From Mytilus californianus (lineage: Eukaryota; Mollusca; Bivalvia; Mytilida; Mytilidae): a DNA stretch of 64,000 nt. Positions 1 through 12,576 of the stretch are shown here, one piece after another (within the stretch, counting starts at the first letter, position 1; every line of letters starts with the position of its first letter). The DNA lies in contig NW_026262593.1 in assembly GCF_021869535.1 (NCBI RefSeq), positions 60,968,318-61,032,317 on the forward strand, in the 5' to 3' direction. A program made the position numbers and the translations under genes. The notes below the pieces were generated by a model. The model saw only the letters and a program-made list of their open reading frames with translations, ran no database searches and was not told the origin of the DNA.

Positions 1-264
1 CCCGCACACACGAGTTGCAAAACATTTTAACAATTAAATCAACAAAGCCGGTGAATATATTTCAAGGGAGTCAGATATTTTTGTCAAGCATTCAGATTAA
101 AGTTATTGACCAGTAATGTCAAGGCAGTTTGATAAACAACCAAAATATGTTATATACTGGGAAGGTACAATTAGTTACATCACAAAGTGTCCATTTTATC
201 AAGCATTGCATACTAAAACTTCAAGTACATATCGCGTGAGTATAGCGATTCCATCTTCATTCAC

Positions 265-897
265 ATGATGTCGAAGTCAGCTTCAACTTCAAGACCAATA
301 TCTGATGAAGATGAAATTCCTCGTAAAATGCACAAATCAAATAGTTACCATCTAAGATTTGATGGGTCTGACACTGAAGAAGGCGATCTACTGACACTCA
401 GTGGGGCAAACAGAACTAGCACTCCAAATTCTAAGATAAGAATCGCTGTGTTCTGACGAGGCTATGGGAGATATTTCGTCTGTGATGGAGGTAAGGAGTA
501 GTAGTGATTACGTAAATAATAATTTATTATACATTTTGTTGTACTAGTTCTTAAAAAACAATAGTTAAATTTCATATTCTTGTCAAACTTTCAATACATG
601 AACATTTATATATTTTGCACTGACCTAATCGTATTCGTATCCCTAAATAGTCACAGCAGATAAATGCATGCAATACACGTACTGCAGATACATACAATGT
701 CTGACATGTCAAGTAATGTTCTATATAAGAGTATTGTTTGTCGTTCCAAAAAGCACTATTTTGAACTTTCAATAGCATTTGTTTTGTAGTTGCAGAGAGT
801 TGTTATTACAGGAACAATTACCGGGATTCGCAGTACAATCACACCAAATGCAAGTGAGATGGGAGCTGTTCATGATAGACTCAAGGAACAGTCTTAA
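265..897 (+). pseudogene. 3' end of an unrecognised two-exon gene, frameshifted
   Basis: Seen: an open frame from the ATG at 265 (open back to 217) encodes a Ser/Asp/Glu-rich stretch containing SDEDEIPRKMHKSNSYHLRF. It hits TGA at 454-456, but from about 440 the next frame reads ESLCSDEAMGDISSVME up to a good splice donor (GAG|GTAAGG, exon end 490). That frame has a stop just upstream at 437-439, so one base must have shifted near 436-440. A strong acceptor (GTAGTTGCAG) at 795 opens a second exon, 796-897, that continues in phase 0, reads VVITGTITGIRSTITPNASE and ends at TAA 895-897. No domain is recognised; the second exon is Thr/Ile-rich. Earlier exons would lie before the window. Inferred: a gene terminus broken by an indel, or carrying an assembly error. 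Function unknown. Confidence 0.45.
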
Positions 898-2305
898 TGT
901 AAAAAATGCTTATTGATACCAGCTGAACCTTTTTCTCTACAATCTCTCGCCATCTCAATTGCCAAAGTTTAAATTTTGCAACTTCTTGTTTAATCTGCTT
1001 ATTCGAGGCCAATTTTGGGAAGGGGCGGGCCTGGGTCTCCGAATTGAGCTGCATACATGGGTAATGCATTGACTTTTTGCAATTCCCACTCCTACATATC
1101 TTTTTTAAAAGTCTGGATCCGCATCTGATTCGTACGCTTTTCATGAAATAGTAATAAATGGTACAACGTACTTCAGATACAGAAACATTCATTTAGTATC
1201 GGGTCATATAAATATATGTACTGTGATAGTTGCGTATATTTAGCTGAAAACAATTCTTATAGAATTATACTAAATCGAAAACACTTTTTGTTGCAGAGAG
1301 TGCTTTTTGAGCTAAAGATCCTCACAAAAAAAGTAACATGAAACTGTAAAGAAAACAGATATAAAAATTAATCAGTTTTCAAATCCCCAAAGTTTAGATA
1401 CAGAGTATTAAAACCTAAAGCAGAACGTGAAAAGTTGCCTGATAATAGTACTGAAATATTTTACAACAATATAAATGATTATTATAGAAAATATTACATC
1501 TTCATGTAAGGCCCCCCTTCATTCAAAAACCTCTATTTTCATTCACAGGCTCATTTAAATTTGATTTTTGAATAATTGTAATAAATCTGATATATCAAAT
1601 GAGTGTTCTTTTGCTTTTAATACATGATATATTAAATATTAGGGCATTTAAAAAGTATTTTTTTGCAATTTTTGAATTTTTAAAGACCCTAATGTTGATA
1701 GTTGAAATTCTTCATTTTTAATGTTAAAATCTACACAGTTATGTCCTTTGATTTTCGTTGTCTACAAATATAGTCCCTAGTGTGGACACTGTGTTACTTG
1801 CTTTTTTTTATACCCCTTCCAAATTTATTTCTTCATGTTTTATGTCTCAAATAGAAAGTAGGGGGATGAAATTACACTGTAAAAAAATTGGGTCATGAAT
1901 TTTAAAGTAAAGTTGTGATTTGGTCCAGCTAAAAAAGGTTAACAATTAGTATTTCGGAAGCTGTCAAAAGAATTCAAGACCCCCTTAACATAAAATTGTT
2001 CATCTGTCCATATTTCGAGTTAGAGCTGATGAAGTTTTCTATAATCTTGATATAATTTGTCCCAAAAGTATTACACCACATTGTAAAAATATTCATGATA
2101 TTGTTGAGAAAGCGCAGGTGGGATTTTTTAATTTTCATTTATTGTCTAAAAGAAATGCACTATGAAATAACTGTGTTCTCGGGTTATGCTTGAATGCTTT
2201 TTCCTACATTGTACCTAAATAAAAGTGGTTGTAATTGTGATTTTCTTGGAATATAATTTTAGAGTACTTACACAATACATATAAACTAAAGAAACAAGTC
2301 CATTC

Positions 2306-2343
<38 letters not shown>

Positions 2344-2996
2344 AGATGATTTTCAGCTAGCAGCTGGCTAGAAAAATGAAGCAGTCTACAAATTATAAAT
2401 GTGCACTTATGATTTGTAGGAAATATAGATGTCAATCGCTTGGTAGTTGCAAGTTATGAAATAGTGGATGAATTCATAATTTTGTGTATGTTATTCATTG
2501 TTTTTGGAAAAATGAATAGCTCAAACAACATTGTACAGTAGTACTACCATGAAGTGGTGTTGGGATTAAACTGGACAAGAAGAAAATATTGCATTGAATA
2601 AATAGCACACTAATAATTTGTTCGAAAGACCATACAACTGGATAGCTGTTAATACCTTGGATAATTATTCATTTGAAATAACAATTTGGAATTATATGAA
2701 TTCAAAGTCTCAGTGCATATATTTGTAGTGCATCATACATGTATCTGAATTTGATGAGTGCCTTGGATAAATATTCGTTTGAAATAGCAATTTGGAATGA
2801 CAAGATTTTATAGATTCAGTGAATATTGATATTATAGTACATGGTCACCAAACTGGCATTTTATTCTGGTCAAGCATGTTAACAATACTTCAAAGTATCA
2901 TTTTATTAATATGACCATTGATCACAGCTGCTTTTGCTATTAAACAAAATTAAGACAACAATAATCATTCAATTACATGTACATGTTATTATATTC
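898..2996. other. non-coding AT-rich stretch
   Basis: No convincing exon, RNA gene or named repeat was found. Open frames are short and have no recognisable content. It contains a (TA)n run at about 2309-2341. It may be 3' flanking DNA of the gene ending at 897. Confidence 0.5.
2309..2341. repeat. (TA)n microsatellite
   Basis: About 16 uninterrupted TA units. A simple repeat with no coding context. Confidence 0.95.
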
Positions 2997-3004
2997 ATGG
3001 TATT

Positions 3005-3185
3005 GTAGTCTTGTATAATATAAAATAGATGTGATATGATTGCAAGTGAGATAACTATCAACCAGAGACCAAATGAGATAGATGTTACATGTAGCAACTT
3101 AATGTCGTCACTGTACAGTCTCCAAGGATGAGTAAAACTGATACTGCATATATATAGCAAGCTATTAAAGGACAGACATAAAAAA
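3005..3185 (-). repeat. dispersed repeat, 'TCTCATTGGCA' family
   Basis: On the minus strand this carries a diverged copy of the family seen repeatedly in the window (agagaccaaatgag, later atgagtaaaactgatac). Related copies lie near 4980, 10865, 28530, 32470, 39910 and 62910. I take it to be a bivalve non-autonomous mobile element; its class is not identified. Confidence 0.6.
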
Positions 3186-3874
3186 AACATAAAACAATTC
3201 AAAACTGAAACCCAACAGCCTAGTTTATGTACAATATGTATGAAAAACAAATATGATGTTGCAACGAACAACAACCGCTGAAAATTTGCCTACCAAATTT
3301 AAGTAAGGGTGATTGTAAGTTAGATTCGTATTCTAGACTTAAAATTAGTATTTGCTACTCCTCAGTATAAATGGCAAAGCACATAGCATTCAGGAAAAGA
3401 GTTGGATGTCTTTCAGCAAACTCTTTCTTTTTGTGGTAGCATGCTTAAAATCTATAGTTAAACCTAGATCGGTCTACTACAAATTAAAGCAGGTTTCTTA
3501 CATACATGTATAAAAATGGTGTCCTTAATATGCATAGTGTTTTCCATTGATGTAAAGCCACCATCATTCATTGGAACAGAGAAAAAAACATGTGAATACC
3601 TGTGTTAATAGAGGTCACCAGCTGGGGTCGAAGTCACATTTTAAAAAAAAGTTCAGTAAAGGCTATGATTCAATACCAGTAATTCATAGATGGTAATAGT
3701 ATGTCCCATTATTTGACTGGATTTAAGAAGTCCAAAACTTTCTTGTAGTCTGGATTGGAGGTCCTTGAACATGTTAATTTCTGTATTCTTTAAATTTGTA
3801 GACCATTTTTGATCATCTTTGAAAAAAGTGTTAATTCAGTTGAATTCTTTTGAAAATCATTTTACTATTAAATT

Positions 3875-4110
3875 TTATTATACCCCTGCTTTAAAAAAAA
3901 GTAAGGGGAATACTGTTATTTCCTCTGTCCGTCCCATGAATATTTTTCGTCGCATCTTTTTCAGGAACTACACTACAAGGATTTCTGAAATTTGGTTTCA
4001 TGGTTTATATAAGTCAGTTATATCATTGTATATCTTGTGATGCGTTTTTAAGATTCATCACTCAACAACTTCCTGTTTACCCTCAAGTATTTGGGCGGGG
4101 GTATCATCAG
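3875..4110 (+). repeat. dispersed repeat, 'TATACCCCTGCTTT' family
   Basis: It starts with tatacccctgctttaaaa, then tcctctgtccgtcccatg. The style matches short repeats common in mollusc genomes, recalled from memory. The open frame across it looks incidental and is not treated as a gene. Confidence 0.5.
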
Positions 4111-4129
4111 TGAACAGTAGCTCACAGTT

Positions 4130-4560
4130 TCACTTGTTATGCCCCTGTGGTAGCGGAGGGGGCATTAAGTTTAACCCTTGTCCGTCTGTACGTACGTCCC
4201 AAAATTGGTTTCCGTTCTCTAACTTTAGTTTGCCTCAACCAAATGTTATGAAACGTATACACAATGCTTATTACCACAAAACACAGATCAAGTTTGAATT
4301 TTGGTGGCGTCACTTTTACTGTTCTAGAGTTATGTTCCTTTACAAATGAAAAAATTGCTGAATTTTTCGTTTCCGTTCTCTCACTTTTGCTTGCCTCAAC
4401 CAAATGTTATGAAACTTGTACACAATGCTTATTACCACAAAACTCAGATCAAGTACAAATTTGGGTAGCGTCACTTTTACAGTTCTTGAGTTCTATCCCT
4501 TTATAATGTTATATGCAAGCGGGGACATCATCTGTGTCCCATGGACACATTCCCCATTTA
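4130..4560 (+). repeat. dispersed repeat with internal duplication
   Basis: Two tandem, diverged copies of a unit containing cctcaaccaaatgttatgaa and attaccacaaaac lie here, about 165 bp apart (about 4215 and 4380). A related inverted fragment lies at about 40110-40265. Open frames on both strands across it arise from the repeat itself. Confidence 0.65.
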
Positions 4561-4971
4561 TTTAATTAATTATACAAGTATATGATTTCTTTATTCTGTA
4601 CATCATTCATTTCTGTAATCAGATTTTTTTGCCATTATTTTAGATTGATTTAACCCCATCCAGACCTACATTACTGTGGATTCTTATATTTTAGCAAATT
4701 CTACTTAGGGAAAATTGTATTCTTGTGGATATTTAATTACATTTAATTGGGTTTGCCAAAGTCTAAATACAATTCTTTAGAAAATGTGTACTTCGTTGAA
4801 CTTTTAATTTTGTGCTTTATCTATTACAACGAAATCCAATATTTGGTATCCCAAACACTAATGAATCCAAAGTAGCAGACATCCACCCATCAACCAAGAA
4901 TTAACAAATGTCTTAAGGTCAACATATACTATAAAAAAAATTTTTTTTGAAATTTTAACTAGAGAATAAAA

Positions 4972-5110
4972 AAAAAAAATAAGATGTGGTATAGTAGTTG
5001 CCAATGAGACAAAGACCCACCAGAGACTAGATGACCTAGAAGATAAACAGGTCACCGTACGGCCTACAGCAATGAGTAAAACCAAGAATGTATATATAAA
5101 TCCTTGGCAA
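4972..5110 (-). repeat. dispersed repeat, 'TCTCATTGGCA' family
   Basis: It contains gatgtggtatagtagttgcc, aatgagacaaagacccacc and caggtcaccgtacggcc, the reverse-complement core of the family found intact near 32870, 34270 and 39950. Confidence 0.7.
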
Positions 5111-5869
5111 AACCCAAACAGCATATTTTCTCCAAAGAAAATTTGGTCACAAAGATTGAACCGTTTTCAACTGACTTTACCGGTCCATGTAACCACGTTC
5201 CTCCTTGCTCTTTACCGACGACGAACACCTAAAAATACAATTGCATGTACCACCAAACGTTTTTGGTGTTATTTAAGCAGGTATGCATATATTTCTAATC
5301 ATATACACTTATAACTACAACAAACACATTTTCGGGAGACGGATTTATAAAAGTGTTTCTAAACTTGTTTCCGAATCCCATATTTGAATTGCATGTACCA
5401 TTGTACTACTTAATTGTTATTATTTTTCATTAATAAATACTGTTTAAACTAAACACATTTAATTTGCCGCAAACTTTATATTTACTACAGTTATGCCGTC
5501 GACTGGTTAAGTTCTTCGGACATCGGATGTCAAAAGCAAAACTAACGAAATCAGGATTTAAGTTATTTTTGGTAAATAATTTGTGAAAGGGAACCCCCAC
5601 GGGCTACGATTACCGGCAAAGAGTAACAATAAGAAATAGTTATTGTTACTTCCGAGACTAGTTGCCGAAATGTTTTTAAGGACAGGGACCTGATTTCACA
5701 CAGAAATTGCAGGAAACAATAATATCGTTTAAATACAAATATATGATTTTGATTTTGACACCATTCATAAAATATCACATTTTTTTTTCTGGTTCAATAA
5801 TCACAATTTACAAAAATACCGTTACAGATCCAAACTGCCCCTTTTAAATTTGATTTTACAACTTTACAA

Positions 5870-6070
5870 GAGAAGAAAGGCGAATGATACCAAATGGACA
5901 GTCAAACTCATAAGTCGAAAATAAACCGACAACGTCATGATTAAAAAGGAAAAAGACAAACAACAGCACACAAAACTAACCTAGAAAACCAAAGACTGAG
6001 CAACACGAATTCAAACCCCACCAAAAACTTTGAGTGATCTCAGGTGCTCCAAAAGGGTAAGCAAATCCTG
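5870..6070. repeat. dispersed repeat, 'GGACAGTCAAACTCATAA' family
   Basis: It contains gaatgataccaaatggacag, gaaaaagacaaacaacagc and accccaccaaaaactttg. I associate this sequence with a common bivalve dispersed repeat. No copy of the same segment was noticed elsewhere in the window, so the call rests on memory. Confidence 0.4.
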
Positions 6071-6429
6071 CTCCACATGTCATAAAATCGGCATAACAAG
6101 CAGGGGCTTAGCTGCCTTTAGGTACTTTAGGCACGTGCCTAAACATAATTTTTTCACAAATATTTTTTTTGTATTAAAACAGCTAATGACAACGTTATCT
6201 GTAGATACACGTGAAGTCGTCTGTAATTTGTACACTAGTCCATCATCCTTATTGAATGGAGTATTGGGTAGAATTGTATGTACATTAAATTCCACCTTGA
6301 ATAGAAACTACAACTAAAACTTTCGTTCATATCATTTCACTTCTACCAACAAATACTCGAATGAGCCTCAACATGCTCAAAACAAAGACATTTTATTCTT
6401 AGATACATGATTTTTTTATTAGTTGTTGT

Positions 6430-6710
6430 TGGCTTTCAACTAGCTTTTTTCCACTTGGTCTTCATCCGATCTACAATAAAACCCTTGTCAAAGTGGAGCG
6501 TCCGCTTGGCTGTGCGGGATGTATAAATACGCTGTCTTGTCTGGTCAGAAAGGGGACGTAAACTCCGATGCCTAGTGTAGAGAGAATGCCAGGCTTTTTG
6601 CACGGTAAGAACACTTGCAACAACTCTTTGAGGGGTCCGTAGGTGGTCTGCTGAAAGACAAAATTTCTGTCCCTATCCAATAAACCCTCATTTAACTATC
6701 TCCGCTACGC
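6430..6710 (+). repeat. dispersed repeat R2, copy 1
   Basis: First of five copies of a family containing tggtcttc, the gcgtccg...ggctgtgcgggatgtat block, and aactctttgaggggtccgta. Other copies: 8055-8440 and 19478-19735 (both inverted), a fragment at 20337-20440, and 26337-26620. Conserved GC-rich words stand out from the AT-rich background. A separate tail (cactggacgtcaagttggca) follows at about 6900-6955. Confidence 0.75.
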
Positions 6711-6764
6711 GTCGCTAGGTAAACTCAATTTGCGACAGTAAAATCTACGTTTTTCGAAGGCCAA

Positions 6765-6810
6765 GCTTAAAATACAATACAGTTAACTCCTAATTTTCTA
6801 ATGTCATTTT
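6765..6810 (+). repeat. fragment sharing the end of a hairpin MITE
   Basis: The segment agcttaaaatacaatacag followed by ttaactcc closely matches one arm of the palindromic element at 56925-57063. It suggests a diverged half-copy of the same miniature element. Confidence 0.4.
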
Positions 6811-7574
6811 CAAATTTTCAAACCTTCATCCTGGACGACCCCTATTACAGGACCTAGTGGCTACCTGTTGTATTTATTGTAAATTTGTTTTGTCCTGAAC
6901 ATGCATAACTATTTGCCACTGGACGTCAAGTTGGCAATCAATCAATCAACTGGCTTTCGGTAACTTCGAGTACTCTCAGATCTACGTATAATGACCATAA
7001 TTATTCCTAAGGCTAAAAACAGATAGGGATTCTACAGTAGAGCATATCAGAAAATATGAATTTCTTGAATTTTGTCACGATAGTATGAACCAAATTGAAC
7101 TTCTGCATTGGGAATCAACTGTGTGTGAGTGTATGTGTCTGTGTGGCCGGGGTGAAAGTTTAAGAATCAAAAGATGGATGGTCGATGTCTAGCCCAAAGG
7201 ATAGTATTATTATATATAGTAGTCTCTGTGTTTACGTGCCTATTCTTTTAATGAAGGGTCGTCTATATGTACTATCAATTAACGTATATATCAACTATCG
7301 TCAACCAGAAAGAATAGATATGAAAATACTAAATAGGATGTACAACTTAATTAAAGGGCTACGCTGATCTACTCTGGGCAATGCATATTGTAAATAAACA
7401 TATATTTTTGTTAGATTTCCGATCGTTCTGCGCTAATTCACCAGATGTTATTGTAAAATTATTTATAATTCTTCGAATTTTCTTCAAGTATATTATCATG
7501 ATAAAATAACCAGTAAATTTAATACTTTCTGTACACAAAATTTTGCAACTATAATGCTGAAAACCGTTTCTTGT

Positions 7575-7665
7575 CGTGGGGCCTCGGCCCCTTTAGCGGC
7601 CCCCAGACCCCCTGCCGCAATTTGTGCCTACAGCTGATTGGATATCTAGCTACGCCGCTGACAAG
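7575..7665 (+). repeat. GC-rich repeat fragment
   Basis: A GC-rich island (ggggcctcggcccctttagc, ccccagaccccctgccgc, then tagctacgccgctgac). Related islands lie at 30440-30545 and 33715-33800, and the tail word (tagctacgccactg) recurs at about 35710. It is probably an end of a decayed mobile element. Confidence 0.45.
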
Positions 7666-8054
7666 TTATATCTCTGATTTTTTTTATCGTACCAGGCTAT
7701 CAATAAATGATTTTTTTTTTGTCGCGATTTTTTTTTCTATAAGCTTAAAATTAAAATGAATGACAAATGCTTTCAATCTGACTAGTTATTTTTCTTTCTC
7801 CCCGATCAATTTTTTTTTCAAGATTTCAAGATTCAAGATTCTTTATTTCTCAAACACCATATAGTTACAATGGTACAAAGAAGTTCATCAAAAGTTATAA
7901 CATAACATAAACACATATGACAAGATGAGATGCAAAAAAAAAAAATAAAATAAAATAAACAGTAGTGGCGAAGAGTGGTGATTAACCAGGAAGACTTACT
8001 TGAAAAGTTATAACCCTGATAAATTTGCACAGCTTTTTTAACTTTTTTTTGTAT

Positions 8055-8440
8055 TTTAACTGGTTATTTAACGTCCAGTGGCAAATATTTCATGCATATA
8101 GGTAGGTTCTGTAATAGGGGCGTCCGGGATTAAGGTCGGAGAAATTTAGACTGCCACGGGAAATGAGGGTATATTGGATAGGGACAGAAATTTAGACTTG
8201 CAACAGGTCACCTACGGACCCCTCAAAGAGTTGTTGCAAGGGTTCTAAACATGAAAAGAGCGTGGCACTGTCTTTACACGAGGCATCGGATTTAACGTCC
8301 CCATTCTGACCGGACGTGGCTGCAAATTTGTACATCCCGCACAGCCAAACGGACGCCCCACTTTAGCAAGGGTTTTACTGCCGGTCGGAGGAAGACCAAT
8401 GGTGACCATACTTCTATTCCCCAGTCACCCTTGAGGGTTG
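8055..8440 (-). repeat. dispersed repeat R2, copy 2 (most complete)
   Basis: It starts with acgtccagtggcaaatattt and runs through atgagggtatattggatagg, aaagagttgttgcaagggtt, cccgcacagccaaacggacg and aagaccaatggtgaccatac. This is the longest R2 copy and is inverted relative to copies 1 and 5. The 60-codon minus-strand frame at its right edge is incidental. Confidence 0.75.
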
Positions 8441-9164
8441 ATCAAATGTAAGACCGACCGAAGGGAGGTCTTTCTTTGGGCAATCCTGACACCTTGAGGT
8501 GTGTTCTACGACAAGAAAAACCTTAAAATATGCATTATCTGACTTATATACCGTCAAAAAAATATTGTTTTTATAAAGATTTGCAAAATTTAGCATCCTA
8601 TTTTACCGACCACACTAAAGTGGAATATTTCTTTCTAATGCGTTCAGGTTTTAATACGCCATATGGCTCATTTAGAATGTGAAATAAAACTCACTAATTA
8701 ATCTAGATATAAACTTTAGAAATTATTATCCATACACAATAAAAAATATTACTGTAACTGCATGAAGTAAGATACAAATGAATCTGATAACGGTGTATGA
8801 AAAATACAAGACACTTTGTAAGTAATTTATTGTACCAACTTAGTTTATAGAAAGGGGAGGTGCTATGTTTTTTTTTGTCTATTTGTAATGACATTTTATC
8901 GCGGACAAGTGATTATTTTTTCAACAATTTTAATTGAATCGAATGAAATATTCAGAACGATTTTCTTTTGAGGTACATGAATGTTATTCAATAGAATATA
9001 AGAACATTTTATCAGTTAATCATTTGATAGAGTAAAGGATATACATAAATGTAAAAAAGTTAAGAACTGACACGAAGGGAGCACGAAATCTTGATACATG
9101 TACATGTTACACGAAAACGAATATCAATACATGTAGGTGACAGTATGATTTCCTCTTCAGTGTG

Positions 9165-9345
9165 TATCGACCTGAACATGTATGAAATATTTGCCACTAG
9201 ACGTTAAGTAACCATCAATCAATCAACCTATTTAGTGTGAATCAATAAGGTTTTCAAAATCTGACACACGAATATGTTAAATCTGGCTTTATTTTATAGT
9301 GTTATGATTGATTGATTGTTGGTTGCTTAACGTCCAGTGTATAGT
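9165..9345. repeat. R2 terminal fragments in opposite orientations
   Basis: Two copies of the R2 tail: tttgccactagacgttaagt with aatcaatcaatcaac at about 9190-9230, and the inverse gattgattgttggttgctta followed by acgtccagtg at about 9306-9340. A short inverted pair about 75 bp apart. Confidence 0.55.
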
Positions 9346-9364
9346 GTTATGAAAGTTTTACTAT

Positions 9365-9505
9365 GATATTATTACGTGAGTATTTCTGTATTGGCCTTGT
9401 TATTGGTCCGAGGCTTGCTGTATTGGCCTGAGGCGAAGCCGAAGGCCAATACAGCTGGCAGAGGACCAATAACAAGGCCAATACAGAAATACACGTAATA
9501 GTATC
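9365..9505. repeat. near-perfect hairpin built on CTGTATTGGCC
   Basis: The left half (attacgtgagtatttctg, tattggccttgttattggtc) is matched by the right half (gaccaataacaaggccaata, cagaaatacacgtaat). The stem is roughly 60 bp with a short GC-rich loop (gaggcgaagcc). The core word recurs inverted inside each arm, giving a nested palindrome. Confidence 0.85.
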
Positions 9506-9509
9506 TTTA

Positions 9510-10364
9510 TTAATTAACTACAGTGTTACAATATTTTTTTTATTTCATTTCACAAGAGATAAACATTTTTAACTTGAAGTGGAACTATCCAAATCTCAGT
9601 TTCTTTTTATAAGATGCTCTATCTAATGATATGGTGTCGTTTCCAGGTGTCTTCAGCATTTTCTCATCTGATGAATTTTTCGACCCTTTCCAGTCACTAC
9701 AAAGTGTTACAATTTAAATTTAGACACAACACATAAATAGTAATTGGAAAGGTACTGATTGCATGTGTTATGCAAAAACAAACTGAAAAAATAATGTAGG
9801 AGTTGAAAATGATACAACTATCCATAAGCCAACTGACCAAAGAACGAAGATTTGTACAATTACAGGTCACCATTCCAGAATGCATATGCCTGGTTCGGGT
9901 TTAAAAATAAATGACAGTTTACAAAACATGAGAAGCGAAAGTAAACAGTAAATCGATTTGTACCATCGTGAAATTATGAGGTCGACAAGAAAAGAACTTT
10001 GTGATAATCTACTCGTTTCCCAAACCTGAAATAATTCCATCGTCTACTTTCAAAATGCTTTTTAAATGAATGTGACCGTCTTAAGCCTGAAATATATGCC
10101 ATACTGAACGTTTCAGCATGTTTATGGTGAGTAAATGAAAACTGCGTCTTCCAAACAACTGTTTACTTCCAGTTTGTGTTTATCGTGACTTTCGATCTAA
10201 AAACTAGAGACGTTCCGCAATCCTGTATTGGCCGGATCAGAACTCGGCCAATACAGAAAAAAAATCTATATTGGCCGAGTTATTCTGTATTGGCCGAGTT
10301 GACACCTTTATATTGCATAGGCAGTTTTCATCATATTAAGTCCAAAAACAGTGTAGTTAATTAA
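9510..10364. mobile_element. putative TIR element with TTAATTAACTACA ends
   Basis: The left end ttaattaactacagtgtt (9510-9527) is matched in inverse at 10347-10364 (aacagtgtagttaattaa) with one mismatch in 18. TTAA at both ends would suit a TTAA-target element. More CTGTATTGGCC words lie inside the right end (about 10220-10300). No transposase frame is present, so it would be non-autonomous. The hairpin at 9365-9505 abuts the left end and may belong to the same unit. Confidence 0.45.
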
Positions 10365-10370
10365 TAAATT

Positions 10371-12500
10371 AAAATTCATCTCGCATATATAATGTCTCTG
10401 TATTGTAGCGATAAATAAACAAAACTTCACATTATTTGTTTCTAAAATTAAAATTCGGACAATGACGATTTTTTTTACACCTATCATAGATTGAACTTAA
10501 AAAAATAAATCCCCAAATCGGCAACAGAAACTATCAGACGAATATAATTTTGAAGTGAATTATAGTTTGCATTTTTATCAAGGAAAATAATGACTTCACA
10601 CAGGTCATTATTTTATGCCTGGGAGCATATTTCATTGAAAAATGATATCGTCCGGGTTTATTCTTCGAAAGAATGACCTATCGTTCTGAAAAAAAAAACT
10701 CCATATAGGTATATAAATAATAATAAAATATTTCAGACTGTCTGGTGGAAGAGTAAATGTTGAAGTTTGGTTTAACGTAAACAGAAACATTAGTTCATCA
10801 ATATTATCATTTATTATACATAACCGCTGGTAGTGACATTTTATTCAAAATATAAATAAGGAGATGTTGTATGATGCCAATAAGACAAATTTCAATCAGA
10901 GTTTCAATGACAAATATATCAGCAATTATATGCCTTCAACCAATACATACATGTACAGACCGAATAGTCTGTCTCTTGTGTGTTTATACTTGTCATTTCA
11001 TATTTAATTTGTTCACCGACCAGAGAAGAAACGACATTCTGCATACGGCACGCATATTTGACTTATATTATCGATCGGTCGCAGTCACCTGGACAATGGA
11101 AATTTGTTGGATGATATTATACACATAAGCAATAATATACAGTTGTGATGATTATATAATATACATAAATGTATACATAATAATTGAATTTGGTATTTGT
11201 CATTATTTGCCGGGCATAAACGAATTTATCCCTTTATCAAACTGCTACTTTCCGGGTGCTTTTTTGTACGGCATGGACATTATAATTGAATACTCGTTTA
11301 GTAAAGTAATTTAACAAATTTTGGGCTTTATTTTGGTCAAAATTTAATTTTATACAAAATTATAAATATTAGACTCTTTTATTTCAATTATCGTGAATAT
11401 CTAAAATACACAATACATGGTATTTGTTGCTAAGGTTTACGTATTTACTCACGGATTTGACAACTATTTTTTTACATTTTATTTGAAAATCGTCGTTTTT
11501 TAGCGACTCATTATGCAGCAACGAATGGAGACTTAAGGAGCCTTTTATGTGTTTTATGCTGTATAAACAATATTTTTAACTGTTATAAATTTCGATATTT
11601 TTTTTACTTGCTAACTAACGAAGTATTAATAAAAGCTTGTGTCTAGTATTTTTACAGATCTCGAATAAAAAATACCTGTCATTACGGAACATAATCTTTA
11701 TAGATACAATTTACCAAAAAGAGGTAAAAAATACATTACAGTTTTTATGTAAAAGTTATTTTCGATCATCAATATTTCTTTCCATTTGAAAACTTGCTAT
11801 ATTTTTATGATTGCACTAGAGTATATTTGATATTTAAACATGAACAAATATACATTGCAAATTGAATGATATTCAATGAATTTCAATCTCATAAAACTAC
11901 ATGTCATAGTTACAGTTAAAATTGATTTTTAAAATAACAAAGTCTAATTGTCAAGTCCGATTTAATCAATTGAGTATACATTTTTTAAAGGTTTAAAGTT
12001 GTAGAATTTTACCGAAAGCCGTTAAAGCTAGGTAAATTTCTACGCAATTCCGAAAACACATTTCATTTTAGTTGTAATATATGCTCATTTAACCCTCACA
12101 TATATTTTATTTTGGACAATTGAACAAAGCAAACAAATTTTCACGGAAGGACATGAATATAATTGAGAAATCATGGTATTACAAACAAGCCCGAATAAAG
12201 GGAGACAAACCTTATGAATCTGCTCAAACAATTTTATGTCAAAATTAATAGATTTACCTGGTACTGGATGCTACTGAAAATTCCCAATCAACTATTTTAT
12301 CGATGAACTGACGTGTACTAAAATGTACTTAACAGTACTGGATTTAACGCTACGCGTTTTTTTCTTAATTACCTAAACCAGTACTGACTGGTACTTAATC
12401 GATCGCGATAGTTAGTGTACTGAACATGTACTGAACAACTGAAAAAGATCTTGACATTTTTCCTTGCGGTAAATTCAGGCATTTAAGAGTTGTTCAGTTT
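10371..12500. other. non-coding AT-rich stretch
   Basis: No convincing gene. A diverged copy of the TCTCATTGGCA repeat family lies at about 10860-10960 (gttgtatgatgccaataaga). The remainder shows nothing recognisable. Confidence 0.45.
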
Positions 12501-12503
12501 AAA

Positions 12504-12576
12504 ATGACCGTTTCAGTAGTAAAACCCGTTAATAGTGTTAGTCGCTCATTTGAGTGTTTTGACACTGTCAATCATG
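12504..12576 (+). CDS. OB-fold gene exon 1 (candidate start)
   Basis: ATG at 12504 opens MTVSVVKPVNSVSRSFECFD and ends at CATG|GTAAAA in phase 1. The ATG has no strong initiation context that I can judge; the start is chosen because it is the first Met in this open exon. Confidence 0.45.

Noticed and set aside
9880-9910. tRNA T-loop-like word ggttcggg
   Set aside because: No matching acceptor, D-arm or anticodon stem could be placed around it.
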